Of a DNA stretch of 64,000 bases, positions 8,647 through 17,414 are shown piece after piece. The notes under the pieces were generated by a model that was not told the origin of the DNA, ran no database searches, and saw nothing but the letters and a program-made list of their open reading frames with translations. Each line of letters begins with the position of its first letter. The stretch's first letter is position 1. Source of the stretch: Corynebacterium rhinophilum (GTDB lineage: Bacteria > Actinomycetota > Actinomycetes > Mycobacteriales > Mycobacteriaceae); assembly GCF_030227225.1 (NCBI RefSeq), contig NZ_JASPHQ010000002.1, positions 156,027 through 220,026 on the forward strand, read 5' to 3'. The translations under genes and the position numbers were made by a program.

Positions 8647-9429
8647 GTGTACGCAGAGGAGCGACGCCGCCAGATCGCGTCCCAAACTGCTGTCGAGGGT
8701 CGCGTTAACGTCACCGATTTATCGGAGCGTTTCGATGTGACTGCCGAAACCATCCGCCGCGACCTAGCTGTGCTGGATAGAGAGGGCGTTGTCCACCGCG
8801 TGCACGGCGGCGCCGTTGCTTCGCAAGCCTTCCAAACCGCGGAGCTCACGCTCGATACCCGTCAGCGATCCGCATCGGGGGCCAAGGCCGCCATCGCGCA
8901 TGCCGCGCTCGATTTCCTTCCCCCTGGCGGCGGCAGCATTTTTTTGGACGCCGGCACCACCATCAATACCTTTGCCGAGCTCATCAGCCAGCAATACCCG
9001 CAAGCGCAGTTCAATATCGTCTCCAATAGCCTGCCCATTGCGCTGTCCCTCGCCAATAGCGGCGTCCCCGATGTTCAGCTCCTCGGCGGAACCGTACGCG
9101 CAATCACTCAGGCCGTCGTCGGCGATACCGCCTTGCGCACCATGGCGCTCATGCGTGCCGATGTCGCCTTTATCGGCACCAATGCCCTGACCCTCGATCA
9201 CGGCTTGTCGACGGCCGATTCCCAAGAAGCAGCCATCAAATCCGCCTTCGTCACGAATGCCCACAAGGTCGTGGTCATGTGCGATTCCAGCAAATTGGGC
9301 AACGACTACCTGGTGAGCTTCGCTTCCATTGCCGATATCGATGTCGTCATCACTGATTCCGGCGCGCCGGAATCCTTCGTCGATGCTCTCCGCGAGCGCG
9401 AGATCGACGTCGTCCTAGCCAGCGAATAG
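8647..9429 (+). CDS. sugR: DeoR-family repressor of PTS genes, SugR
   Basis: 260 aa. The N-terminal DeoR helix-turn-helix (EERRRQIASQTAVEGRVNVTD, then FDVTAETIRRDL) is followed by the sugar-phosphate-binding domain (FLDAGTTINTFAE, FIGTNALTLDHGLST). In C. glutamicum SugR represses ptsI, ptsH and sugar-specific EII genes, and sugar phosphates relieve it. The position between lexA and ptsI matches sugR rather than fruR. The start is GTG with a near-perfect AAGGAGG site. The gene converges on ptsI across a strong terminator. Confidence 0.88.
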   Translation: MYAEERRRQIASQTAVEGRVNVTDLSERFDVTAETIRRDLAVLDREGVVHRVHGGAVASQAFQTAELTLDTRQRSASGAKAAIAHAALDFLPPGGGSIFLDAGTTINTFAELISQQYPQAQFNIVSNSLPIALSLANSGVPDVQLLGGTVRAITQAVVGDTALRTMALMRADVAFIGTNALTLDHGLSTADSQEAAIKSAFVTNAHKVVVMCDSSKLGNDYLVSFASIADIDVVITDSGAPESFVDALREREIDVVLASE

Positions 9430-9446
9430 CTCCAGGCCGCACACGA

Positions 9447-9488
9447 CTTCGCCCTCCCTGCCTCGGCGCCGAGGTGGGGAGGGCGAAG
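9447..9488. terminator. Bidirectional terminator between sugR and ptsI
   Basis: A perfect 12-bp stem (9447-9458 with 9477-9488) encloses a second palindrome, 9461-9474. Together they form one long, stable hairpin between the two convergent stop codons. CTTTA follows on the plus strand. Confidence 0.85.
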
Positions 9489-9498
9489 CTTTATGCCG

Positions 9499-11187
9499 CT
9501 AGTTGAATTTTTCTATCTGCTCCATCGCCGCGGCACGGGCGGCGGAGGGGCCTTCGGAATTGAGGGCGGCATCGGCAAGCTGCTGGCACTGGTCGAAGGT
9601 CAACTCGGCTAATTGGGCACCGACGCCGGCGACTGCGGTGGACGCAGCCGACAAGGAGTTGACGCCAAGGCCGGTCAATACGCAGGCCAGTAGCGGATCG
9701 GCCGCGGCCTCACCGCAGACGCCAACTGGGACGTTGTATTCGTGTCCAGCGATGCAGGTGTGCTGGATCAGACGAAGCACGGCCGGCTGCCACGGATCGG
9801 TGAGGTAAGCAAGCTGTGGCGACAAGCGGTCAGCGGCCATCGTGTACTGGGTGAGATCGTTGGTGCCGATGGATACGAAGTCCAAGTGCGGCATGATCTT
9901 ATCCGCCATCAGCGCAGCCGCGGGAACTTCAATCATTGCGCCCGCGGTCAGGCCGCGCTCCCGGCACAGCTCCGCAAACCACTGGGCCTCCTTCGAGGTC
10001 GCCACCATCGGTGCCATGACCCAGGTCTCGGCAGCTTCGCCGCGGGACTCCGCAGCCTGTGCGATGGCATCCAACTGGCGAGTCAAGAGGGACTCATTAT
10101 CGCGGGCAATGCGCAGGCCGCGCACGCCCAATGCCGGGTTCTCCTCAGAGGACAGCGTGGCATAAGAAATCGGTTTATCGGAACCAGCATCTAAGGTGCG
10201 CACCACGACCTTGGAATCGGGGTAGGCGTTGAAGACCTTTCTGTAAATCTTTGCTTGCTCGTCAACGGAAGGCTCCTCGCTAGCGGATAGGAACGACAGC
10301 TCCGTGCGGTAGAGGCCAATCCCCTCTGCCTGCGAGTCGGAGGCGATGCGGGCGGCGTTGCCATCGGCCACGTTGGCCAAAAGCTGCACGCGGTGGCCGT
10401 CCTTGGTTTGCGCTGGTCCAGTCCATTCGGCAACGCGGGCGGCGCGCTCGCGATATTCTTCGACCGCCTTGGTGGATTCTGCCTCGTCCGCGCCCAGCGT
10501 CACGGTTCCAAGCGCACCGTCGACGAAGACGAGCGTGCCGCTTTCAATCTCGCGCAGCTTGTTTCCCACGGCAACGATGCACGGAATATCGAGCTGGCGA
10601 GCGATGATCGCGGTGTGGCTGGTGGGCCCGCCCAGCTCGGTGACGAGTGCGCGGATATGCGCGGTATCCAGGGTGGCGGTATCGGCAGGCGCGAGGTCAT
10701 CGGCAAAAAGTACCGCTTGGCCTTCCACCATGGGCAAACCGGGCTCCTGCTCGCCGCGCAGCTGGGCGATGACGCGGTCGCGCACGTCCTTCAGATCGGT
10801 GGTGCGCTCAGCCATAACGCCGCCGGCCGCCTCAAACATGGTGACGAACTTGTCCGTGGCTCCCACCGTGGCGAACTCGGCATTCTTGCCGGAGCGGATG
10901 TTCTTGCGCACGGCCTTGTGCCAGCCGCGGTCCTTGACCATGCCGGCGGTTGCGGTCAGCACTTCCGAGGCTTGGCCCTCCGCGGCTGCGGCGCGGTTTT
11001 CCAAGCGGCTGGCAACGATATCGACTGCCTCGAGGAAGCGATCGTATTCGGCTTCGCTGCTGGCCTCTTGGTCAATACTTCCTTCAGTAGGCAGGTCCGG
11101 GCGGGGGCGGACCCATACGGCTTCTGCATAGGCGACTCCAGCGACAACGCCGGTTCCTTTAACAGTGGACTGAAGCGTATTTTCCAT
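9499..11187 (-). CDS. ptsI: PTS enzyme I (phosphoenolpyruvate-protein phosphotransferase)
   Basis: 562 aa, full length. The N-terminal HPr-binding domain leads to the phospho-accepting His191 in GGPTSHTAIIARQ. The PEP-binding TIM barrel follows (RTLDAGSDKPISY, SIGTNDLTQYTMAADR, CGEAAADPLL). Enzyme I takes phosphate from PEP and passes it to HPr, encoded by ptsH on the other side of this cluster. A GAAGGAAG ribosome-binding site precedes the ATG. The gene is divergent from fruK, and the gap holds three TCCAAC boxes that may be operators. Confidence 0.97.
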   Translation of the reverse strand: MENTLQSTVKGTGVVAGVAYAEAVWVRPRPDLPTEGSIDQEASSEAEYDRFLEAVDIVASRLENRAAAAEGQASEVLTATAGMVKDRGWHKAVRKNIRSGKNAEFATVGATDKFVTMFEAAGGVMAERTTDLKDVRDRVIAQLRGEQEPGLPMVEGQAVLFADDLAPADTATLDTAHIRALVTELGGPTSHTAIIARQLDIPCIVAVGNKLREIESGTLVFVDGALGTVTLGADEAESTKAVEEYRERAARVAEWTGPAQTKDGHRVQLLANVADGNAARIASDSQAEGIGLYRTELSFLSASEEPSVDEQAKIYRKVFNAYPDSKVVVRTLDAGSDKPISYATLSSEENPALGVRGLRIARDNESLLTRQLDAIAQAAESRGEAAETWVMAPMVATSKEAQWFAELCRERGLTAGAMIEVPAAALMADKIMPHLDFVSIGTNDLTQYTMAADRLSPQLAYLTDPWQPAVLRLIQHTCIAGHEYNVPVGVCGEAAADPLLACVLTGLGVNSLSAASTAVAGVGAQLAELTFDQCQQLADAALNSEGPSAARAAAMEQIEKFN

Positions 11188-11275
11188 GGCGATACTTCCT
11201 TCGAAGATAGCGGCTTATTTATTTCCAGATCATCACAAATCCAACAGAAATGCAATGTATACCACACGGTTTCTA

Positions 11276-11304
11276 TTGACTTTCCAACACAATCGGGCAA
11301 GAAT
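11276..11304 (+). promoter_or_regulatory. Likely promoter of the fruK-fruA-ptsH operon
   Basis: TTGACT (11276-11281), a 17-nt spacer and AAGAAT (11299-11304) predict a start near 11311 and an ~85-nt leader. TCCAAC occurs at 11240-11245, 11283-11288 (inside the spacer) and 11334-11339. Such boxes are candidate DeoR-type operators, but this assignment is inference. Confidence 0.5.
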
Positions 11305-11396
11305 AAACATTAATGGCGGGCTTAAGCGCGTGTTCCAACCGGACCGATTGCGTGTGGCCCCCAATATACGCACTCTGCGAAAGGGATAAGTTCTCG

Positions 11397-12359
11397 ATGA
11401 TCCTCACGCTCACCCCAAACCCAAGCATCGACGCCACCCTGGCGCTCAATCAGCCTTTGACCTCAGGCGATGTTCACCGCGCCGCCAGTGTTACCCAGGT
11501 TGCGGGCGGTAAAGGCGTCAACGTCGCCCACGCGGTTCACCTCGCCGGGAAAGAAACCCTAGCCCTCTTCCCCGCCCGCGCGGCCGATCCGTTCATCAAC
11601 CTCATCCACGACGTCGACCTCCCCTACGCCCACGTGGACATGGATGGCGGTGTGCGCGTCAATACCACCATCACCGAGCCAGATGGCACGACCACCAAGG
11701 TCAATGGCCCTGGCCCGCTGCTTTCCGATGCCACCCAAAACCACCTCATCGCCACCCTTACCCGCCACGCCCAATCCGCCGATTGGGTAGCCCTTGCCGG
11801 ATCGCTTCCCAAGGGTGTTGACGCCGGGTGGTATACCGACCTCATCAAGGAAATCCGCACTGCCGTCCCGCAGGCGCGCATCGCCGTCGATACCTCCGAT
11901 GCCCCGATGAAGGCCATCGCCGAGCAGCTCGATTCCGCAGCCCCGGATCTCATCAAACCCAACGGCTTCGAACTGGGGCAGCTCACCGGTCAGGATGGCC
12001 TCGCCCTCGAGCGCGCCGCTGCGGCCGGAGACTATAGCCCGGTCGTGGAGGCTGCTAGAGATGTCGTGAAGCGCAGCATCAAGGAAGTGCTTGTCACCCT
12101 CGGCGGCGCCGGCGCCGTGCTGGTAAACGCAGACGGCGCATGGGCTGCCACCCCGCCTCCTGCCACGGTGAAATCCACGGTCGGCGCGGGTGATGCCGCG
12201 TTGGCCGGATACCTATTAGGGCGCACGCAGGGGAAAGGACCGGCAGATTCCCTTGCGCTCTCGGTGGCTTATGGCACCGCTGCGGCCGCAAAACCGGGCA
12301 CCCAATTCCCCCACCCCGAAGAACTCGATACCGCCCACACCTCCATCTCCGCTCTATAG
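11397..12359 (+). CDS. fruK: 1-Phosphofructokinase
   Basis: 320 aa, a PfkB-family sugar kinase. The N-terminal signature ILTLTPNPSIDATL, the glycine-rich AGGKGVNVA motif and the C-terminal anion-hole/catalytic motif TVGAGDAALAGYL are all present. It converts fructose-1-phosphate, delivered by the FruA transporter, to fructose-1,6-bisphosphate. The start at 11397 is chosen over an 84-nt longer frame because AAGGGA precedes it and homologues start at MILTLTPNPS. fruA follows 18 bp later, so the two are co-transcribed. Confidence 0.95.
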   Translation: MILTLTPNPSIDATLALNQPLTSGDVHRAASVTQVAGGKGVNVAHAVHLAGKETLALFPARAADPFINLIHDVDLPYAHVDMDGGVRVNTTITEPDGTTTKVNGPGPLLSDATQNHLIATLTRHAQSADWVALAGSLPKGVDAGWYTDLIKEIRTAVPQARIAVDTSDAPMKAIAEQLDSAAPDLIKPNGFELGQLTGQDGLALERAAAAGDYSPVVEAARDVVKRSIKEVLVTLGGAGAVLVNADGAWAATPPPATVKSTVGAGDAALAGYLLGRTQGKGPADSLALSVAYGTAAAAKPGTQFPHPEELDTAHTSISAL

Positions 12360-12377
12360 CTAAAGGAGCCTTCCATC

Positions 12378-14477
12378 ATGGCATCCGTTCTCATCACTAC
12401 CGAACTGGTAGCGCTCGACGCCGACTTCGGCGATAGCGTCGATTCCGTAATCACCAACCTCGCCACCTTGGTGCACGATACCGGGCGCGCAACCGAGGTC
12501 GAAGGCCTCGCCCAGCCCGCCATCGACCGCGAAGCCAAGGCCGGCACCGGTGTGCCAGGCGGCGTGGCCATCCCCCACTGCCGTTCCGAGGCCGTCACCG
12601 AGCCGACGTTGGCTTTCGCCCGCCTGTCCCGCGGCGTGGATTTTTCCGGCCCCGACGGCGATGCCCAGTTAGTCTTTCTCATTGCCGCACCTGCTGGCGG
12701 CGGCAAGGCCCACCTGCAGATTCTTTCCAAGCTCGCCCGCGCTCTCGTGCGCAAGGACTTCCTAGAGGCCCTGCGCACCGCGACGACGAAGGAAGAAATC
12801 GTCAAGGAAATCCTCGCCGTCGTCAACGCGGAAAAAGCGAAGAAGAAAAAGCAGGACAACGCGGAGGCTGCTGCAGGTGGGGCAGCGGAAGCGGCATCGG
12901 AAAGCGCGGGAGACTCGGCACAAGCTACCCGCATCGTTGCCATCACGGCCTGCCCGACCGGCATCGCGCACACCTACATGGCTGCCGATGCCCTCACCCA
13001 GACCGCCGGCGAGCGCGACGACGTCGATCTCACCGTCGAAACCCAGGGCTCGTCCAATAATGAATCGGTCTCGCAGTCCACCATCGATGCTGCCGATGCC
13101 GTCATCTTTGCCACGGACGTCGGCGTGCGCGACCGCGAGCGCTTCGCGGGCAAACCCGTCATCGAATCCGGCGTCAAGCGCGCCATCAACGAGCCCGGCA
13201 AGATGCTCGATGAAGCCATTGCGGCGGCAAAGAACCCGAACGCCCGCAAGGTCTCTGGCACGGCCTCATCTTCCTCCGCCGAAGAAGAGGGCCAGTCGCT
13301 GGGTTGGGGCAAGCGCATCCAACAGGCGATTATGACCGGTGTGTCCTACATGGTGCCGTTCGTTGCCGCCGGCGGCCTTCTGCTCGCCCTCGGATTCCTC
13401 TTCGGTGGCGCCGATATGGCCAATGGCTGGCAGGCACTTTCCACCAATTACTCCCTGTCCAACCTGCCGGGCAATGACATCATCGTCGACGGCGAGACGA
13501 TGTCGTTCGAGCATTCCGGCTACTCGCTTTATATAGGCGCAGTGCTCTTTGCCATCGGCCAGGCCGCAATGGGCTTTATTGTCGCCGCACTTTCTGGCTA
13601 TATCGCCTACGCCCTGGCCGGGCGCCCGGGTATTGCGCCGGGCTTCGTCGGCGGTGCTATCGCTGTAACGCTCGACGCGGGCTTTATCGGGGGCTTGGTG
13701 ACCGGTTTGTTGGCCGGCTTTATCGCCCTGTGGATTGGCAATTGGAAGGTCCCGCGCTGGCTCGGTTCCCTCATGCCGGTGGTCATCATTCCGCTTTTGA
13801 CCTCCCTGGTCGTTGGCCTGGCGATGTACCTGTTGCTGGGCGCCCCACTGGCCGCGCTGATGGAGGGCCTGCAAAATTGGCTGTCTTCCATGTCTGGGTC
13901 TTCTGCCGTAGTGCTCGGCATCATCTTGGGCCTGATGATGTGCGTCGACCTGGGTGGCCCGGTCAACAAGGCCGCCTATCTCTTTGCCACCGCGGGCTTG
14001 TCCACTGGCGATGTAGCCTCCATGCAAATCATGGCCGCGGTCATGGCCGCCGGCATGGTTCCGCCCATCGCACTGTCCTTGGCAACCTTCATTCGCAAGT
14101 CACTGTTTACTCCTGCTGAGCAGGAAAACGGTAAGTCCGCCTGGCTGCTCGGCCTGTCCTTCGTCTCCGAAGGCGCCATTCCGTTCGCCGCGGCCGATCC
14201 GTTCCGCGTCATCCCTTCTATGATGGCCGGTGGTGCCGTGACGGGTGCTATCTCCATGGCGCTGTCGGTCGAGTCCCGTGCCCCGCACGGTGGTGTCTTC
14301 GTCGCCTTCGCTATCGATCCGTTCTGGGCTTACCTGGTCGCAATCCTTGCCGGCGTGGCGGTATCCACCGTCGCAGTCTTGGCCATGAAGCAATTCTGTC
14401 CAAATAAAACCGTCCAGCAAGCTGCTCAAAAGGCTGCTCCAGAGTCCAAGACCAGTTCCCAGAACGTGGCGGCATAA
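12378..14477 (+). CDS. fruA: Fructose-specific PTS transporter EIIABC
   Basis: 699 aa with three fused domains. The IIA domain (residues ~1-150) carries the phospho-histidine His67 in AIPHCRSE. A charged Lys/Ala-rich linker follows. The IIB domain (~183-285) carries the phospho-cysteine Cys192 in ITACPTGIAHTYMAA. The IIC membrane domain (~315-670) has many membrane spans, including YMVPFVAAGGLLLALGF. It imports fructose and phosphorylates it at C1. A TAAAGGAG ribosome-binding site lies upstream. It is also called ptsF in C. glutamicum. Confidence 0.96.
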   Translation: MASVLITTELVALDADFGDSVDSVITNLATLVHDTGRATEVEGLAQPAIDREAKAGTGVPGGVAIPHCRSEAVTEPTLAFARLSRGVDFSGPDGDAQLVFLIAAPAGGGKAHLQILSKLARALVRKDFLEALRTATTKEEIVKEILAVVNAEKAKKKKQDNAEAAAGGAAEAASESAGDSAQATRIVAITACPTGIAHTYMAADALTQTAGERDDVDLTVETQGSSNNESVSQSTIDAADAVIFATDVGVRDRERFAGKPVIESGVKRAINEPGKMLDEAIAAAKNPNARKVSGTASSSSAEEEGQSLGWGKRIQQAIMTGVSYMVPFVAAGGLLLALGFLFGGADMANGWQALSTNYSLSNLPGNDIIVDGETMSFEHSGYSLYIGAVLFAIGQAAMGFIVAALSGYIAYALAGRPGIAPGFVGGAIAVTLDAGFIGGLVTGLLAGFIALWIGNWKVPRWLGSLMPVVIIPLLTSLVVGLAMYLLLGAPLAALMEGLQNWLSSMSGSSAVVLGIILGLMMCVDLGGPVNKAAYLFATAGLSTGDVASMQIMAAVMAAGMVPPIALSLATFIRKSLFTPAEQENGKSAWLLGLSFVSEGAIPFAAADPFRVIPSMMAGGAVTGAISMALSVESRAPHGGVFVAFAIDPFWAYLVAILAGVAVSTVAVLAMKQFCPNKTVQQAAQKAAPESKTSSQNVAA

Positions 14478-14532
14478 ACCAAACACTCGTACACTGGATC
14501 ACGATAAATTAACCACAGAAAGGATATATTCC

Positions 14533-14802
14533 ATGGCTTCCAAGACTGTAAAGGTCGGCTCCTCCGTAGGACTGCACGCACGTCCTGCCTCCATCATTGC
14601 TGACGCTGCCGGCGAATTCGACGAGGACATTTTCCTGAACCTTGTTGGTGAAGATGACGATAACGAAACCGACGCCGCTTCTTCCCTGATGATCATGGCC
14701 CTCGGTGCTGAGCAGGGCGACGAGGTCACCGTTACCTCTGACAACGAAGAAGCCGTTGAGAAGATCGCCGGCCTCATCGAGCAGGATCTTGATGCTTCCT
14801 AA
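14533..14802 (+). CDS. ptsH: PTS phosphocarrier protein HPr
   Basis: 89 aa. The active-site histidine His15 lies in SVGLHARPAS, the classic HPr signature. HPr shuttles phosphate from enzyme I to EII proteins. It lies 55 bp after fruA with its own AAAGGA site, and an intrinsic terminator follows. Since ptsI is divergent on the other side of fruK-fruA, both general PTS genes flank the fructose genes. Confidence 0.96.
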   Translation: MASKTVKVGSSVGLHARPASIIADAAGEFDEDIFLNLVGEDDDNETDAASSLMIMALGAEQGDEVTVTSDNEEAVEKIAGLIEQDLDAS

Positions 14803-14842
14803 ACGCTGCTGCTCATAACTAGCGTTTAAGCACGATTCGTAC

Positions 14843-14871
14843 GCTCCTCGCCTTGATGGCGGGGAGCTTTT
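14843..14871 (+). terminator. Terminator of the fruK-fruA-ptsH operon
   Basis: A 10-bp stem (14843-14852 with 14858-14867, one G-U pair) has a 5-nt loop and is followed by TTTT. A weaker AAACGCT/AGCGTTT hairpin (14801-14807 with 14821-14827) overlaps the ptsH stop. Confidence 0.82.
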
Positions 14872-14931
14872 GCGATCCGCAGGCAGTTCTTCGCTACCCC
14901 TGTGAGCAGATTTAACTCGTTAGTGCAGCAC

Positions 14932-15975
14932 TCAATTGCGGCCATCGGTCGTCGGCCGGTCGTTTCCGTTAGGGCTTCCGGGAGGCGTGGCCCAGGGAGG
15001 AAGCCAACGAACCTTTCCTTGTATTCGGGCCAATCGCCCGCGCCGCGGTGGCGCCTTCGGGTCATCGTCGTTAACGCCGTTGTGGTACGGGCAGCAGGTA
15101 GCGAGATTAGCGGCATTGGTATTGCCACCGTGCTGCCAGCTTTCTAGGTGGTGGATCTGGCACTCATCCGCAGGATAGTTGCACTTTTCCCAGGGACATA
15201 CGGGATTGACTGCGGCAGCCATCAACCGCTGCTTCGCGTTGGCGAACCGGGACGTGCGGTACAAATTGACCGGTCCCTCAACGGGATGCACAAGCGTGAT
15301 GTATCCGTGATCGCTTAAAACCCGGCTCACGAGGTCGGCACCGCTGATTCGCGAGCCATTGGTGAGCTGCAGGGTTATTTCCTCGCCATCGCCGTCAACG
15401 ATGCGATCGAGCTCGTCCAAGGTGATGACCACCTGCGTGCTCGCAGTGGTGCGCGCCCCAGACTTCCCTCCGAAGAAGATGGATTTAACGGACTCCAGTG
15501 GGCGCTCGTTATCAAGAGCAGAGTGCATATCGGCGACATCGGAGGATTCCCCGGTAATGGTCAACGACCACGGTCCGCGCGGCCGGCGGGTAATGCGCAC
15601 TCCTTTCTTGGGAGTGCGGGGCGGTTGGAGCTCCCGCAACATGGCGCGCGCCCGTTTGCGCAAGGCCGTGGCGCTGCCGCGAAATTTACACAACTCGGAG
15701 CGCACGGCCCAGGCATCGCGCTGGGTGCGAGCGCGCAGTGCGAATTTCTCGATCAGGGTGAGCACGTCTAGTGGGTGCGTCGTCGAGCGGGCCGTGCGTT
15801 GCTTGGCGCTAAAGGCACTGCGGCCAAAATAGATATCGCAAAGCTGCACCACATCGCGCGCGGCGACGTCGCTGGCACCGCGCTCCACCAAGTCGCGCTC
15901 GCTTAAGCCCTGGGCGGCGGCGATGATGTCCATCCCCTGGCCCAGCGCGGATAAGTAACGGTCGAGTGCGTTCAT
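14932..15975 (-). CDS. HNH endonuclease-domain protein
   Basis: 347 aa. The C-terminal ~50 residues hold an HNH nuclease fold: zinc cysteines CPWEKC, the IHHLESWQHGG catalytic histidines, then CCPYHN. The rest is an alpha-helical region rich in Arg and Ala, typical of the DUF222/13E12-like HNH proteins that actinobacteria carry in several copies. Their biological role is unknown. It is convergent with ptsH and has no partner gene such as a methylase, so nothing marks it as a restriction enzyme. Confidence 0.8.
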   Translation of the reverse strand: MNALDRYLSALGQGMDIIAAAQGLSERDLVERGASDVAARDVVQLCDIYFGRSAFSAKQRTARSTTHPLDVLTLIEKFALRARTQRDAWAVRSELCKFRGSATALRKRARAMLRELQPPRTPKKGVRITRRPRGPWSLTITGESSDVADMHSALDNERPLESVKSIFFGGKSGARTTASTQVVITLDELDRIVDGDGEEITLQLTNGSRISGADLVSRVLSDHGYITLVHPVEGPVNLYRTSRFANAKQRLMAAAVNPVCPWEKCNYPADECQIHHLESWQHGGNTNAANLATCCPYHNGVNDDDPKAPPRRGRLARIQGKVRWLPPWATPPGSPNGNDRPTTDGRN

Positions 15976-16101
15976 GCCGCCTAGTACAGCGCAGAACCCG
16001 GCGCAGCCGCGACCGCACGCACGAAGGCCTGTGGATTAGGCTGCAAACCGTACCGCTACGGCCCTATTTCGCGGCGGGTTCAACAAAGTTATCCACAGAA
16101 T

Positions 16102-17382
16102 TTAGTATTTAGCGTCGTGGCCTTCGCCCACGGTTTCGTACAGCTTCCGCATGATCGGATAGGCAACGATGATGCCGACCGAGCCCCAGGCGATGCCCTC
16201 CAAGCTCACCCCGCCCACGGTCAGCGTCAGGTTGCCGATGCCCGCGATCAAGGCCACCGCGGCCGCGGTCAGGTTCACCGGGTTATTGAAGTTGACCTCA
16301 TTATCCATCCAGATGCGCACGCCCAGCATGCCGATAAGGCCATAGAGCACGAGGGTTGCCCCACCGAGCACGCCGGTAGGGATGGTGAAGATCAGCGCGC
16401 CGAACTTCGGGACGAAGGCCAGCAAGATGGCGGTGAGGGCGGCGACCCAATAAGCGGCGGTGGAATAAACGCGCGTGGCGGCCATGACGCCAATATTCTC
16501 GGCATAGGTGGTGGTACCGGAGCCGCCGAAGCCGCCGGCGAGGGAGGAAGCGAGGCCATCGGCAATCAGCGCATCGCCGGCAAGATCGTCTAAGTCGCGG
16601 TTGGTCATCTCGGAGACAGCCTTAACGTGCCCGACGTTTTCCGCAATCAGCACCACGAGCACCGGCAGGGCCACGGCGATGGCCGAAAGATGGAACTCAG
16701 GGGCATGGAATTCGGGCAGTCCTACCCACGGGGCGGCATCGATGGCGGCCTTGGCATCCTCGCCCAAGTTGCCGGTCAGGGCGGCGAAAATCCAGCCGAC
16801 GACCACTCCGATGAGGATGGACAGGCGCGATACCATGCCGCGCCCGGCCACAGTGGCCAAGAGGATGACCAGCAGCGTAATGCCTGCTACCAACGGCTGG
16901 CTGGCGAAGTTTTCGGCCGCATTCGGCGCCAAGTTGAGCCCGATGAGCGCGACGATGGCGCCGGTAACCGCCGGTGGCATCACAGCATCGAGCACCCGCC
17001 TGCCAGCAGCCTTGACCACGAAACCGACCGCCACCAGCACCAAACCGGTCACCAGAATGGATCCGGCCTGCGCCGCAATCCCGTATTGCTGCGAGGCGGT
17101 CAGCGGAGCGATGAAAGCAAACGACGAGCCCAAGTAGGACGGCAGACGATTGCGCGTAATCAGCAAGAAGAGGATGGTGCCGATGCCAGAAAATAGCAGC
17201 GTGGTATTGACCGGAAATCCGGTCAGGGTGGGCACCAACAGCGTGGCACCAAACATCGCCACCACATGCTGCATGCCGATGCCAATGGTTCGGCCCCAAC
17301 TTAGTCGTTCCTCGGGCGCGACCACGGCGCCTGGTGCAATCTTCTTACCGTCGCCGTGGACGGTCCAACCTAGTATGCTCAC
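16102..17382 (-). CDS. uraA: Uracil/xanthine permease (NCS2 family)
   Basis: 426 aa with about 12-14 membrane segments. NCS2 features are visible: the LPSYLGSSFAFIAP motif near residue 80, the conserved acidic residue in VLIAENVGHVKA, and the GGFGGSGTTTYAENIGVM substrate-site region. It is a proton-coupled uracil importer by family. The start is GTG; a CATAAT hexamer lies 8 nt upstream, so the mRNA may be leaderless. It follows hflX by 32 bp on the same strand. Confidence 0.9.
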   Translation of the reverse strand: MSILGWTVHGDGKKIAPGAVVAPEERLSWGRTIGIGMQHVVAMFGATLLVPTLTGFPVNTTLLFSGIGTILFLLITRNRLPSYLGSSFAFIAPLTASQQYGIAAQAGSILVTGLVLVAVGFVVKAAGRRVLDAVMPPAVTGAIVALIGLNLAPNAAENFASQPLVAGITLLVILLATVAGRGMVSRLSILIGVVVGWIFAALTGNLGEDAKAAIDAAPWVGLPEFHAPEFHLSAIAVALPVLVVLIAENVGHVKAVSEMTNRDLDDLAGDALIADGLASSLAGGFGGSGTTTYAENIGVMAATRVYSTAAYWVAALTAILLAFVPKFGALIFTIPTGVLGGATLVLYGLIGMLGVRIWMDNEVNFNNPVNLTAAAVALIAGIGNLTLTVGGVSLEGIAWGSVGIIVAYPIMRKLYETVGEGHDAKY

Positions 17383-17414
17383 GAACCACCATTATGGGCC
17401 ATGGAGCACGAATT

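Noticed and set aside
14932..15975. HNH gene as a homing endonuclease, restriction enzyme or phage-defence gene
   Set aside because: There is no intron or intein context, methylase or defence neighbour; it looks like the common actinobacterial HNH family.
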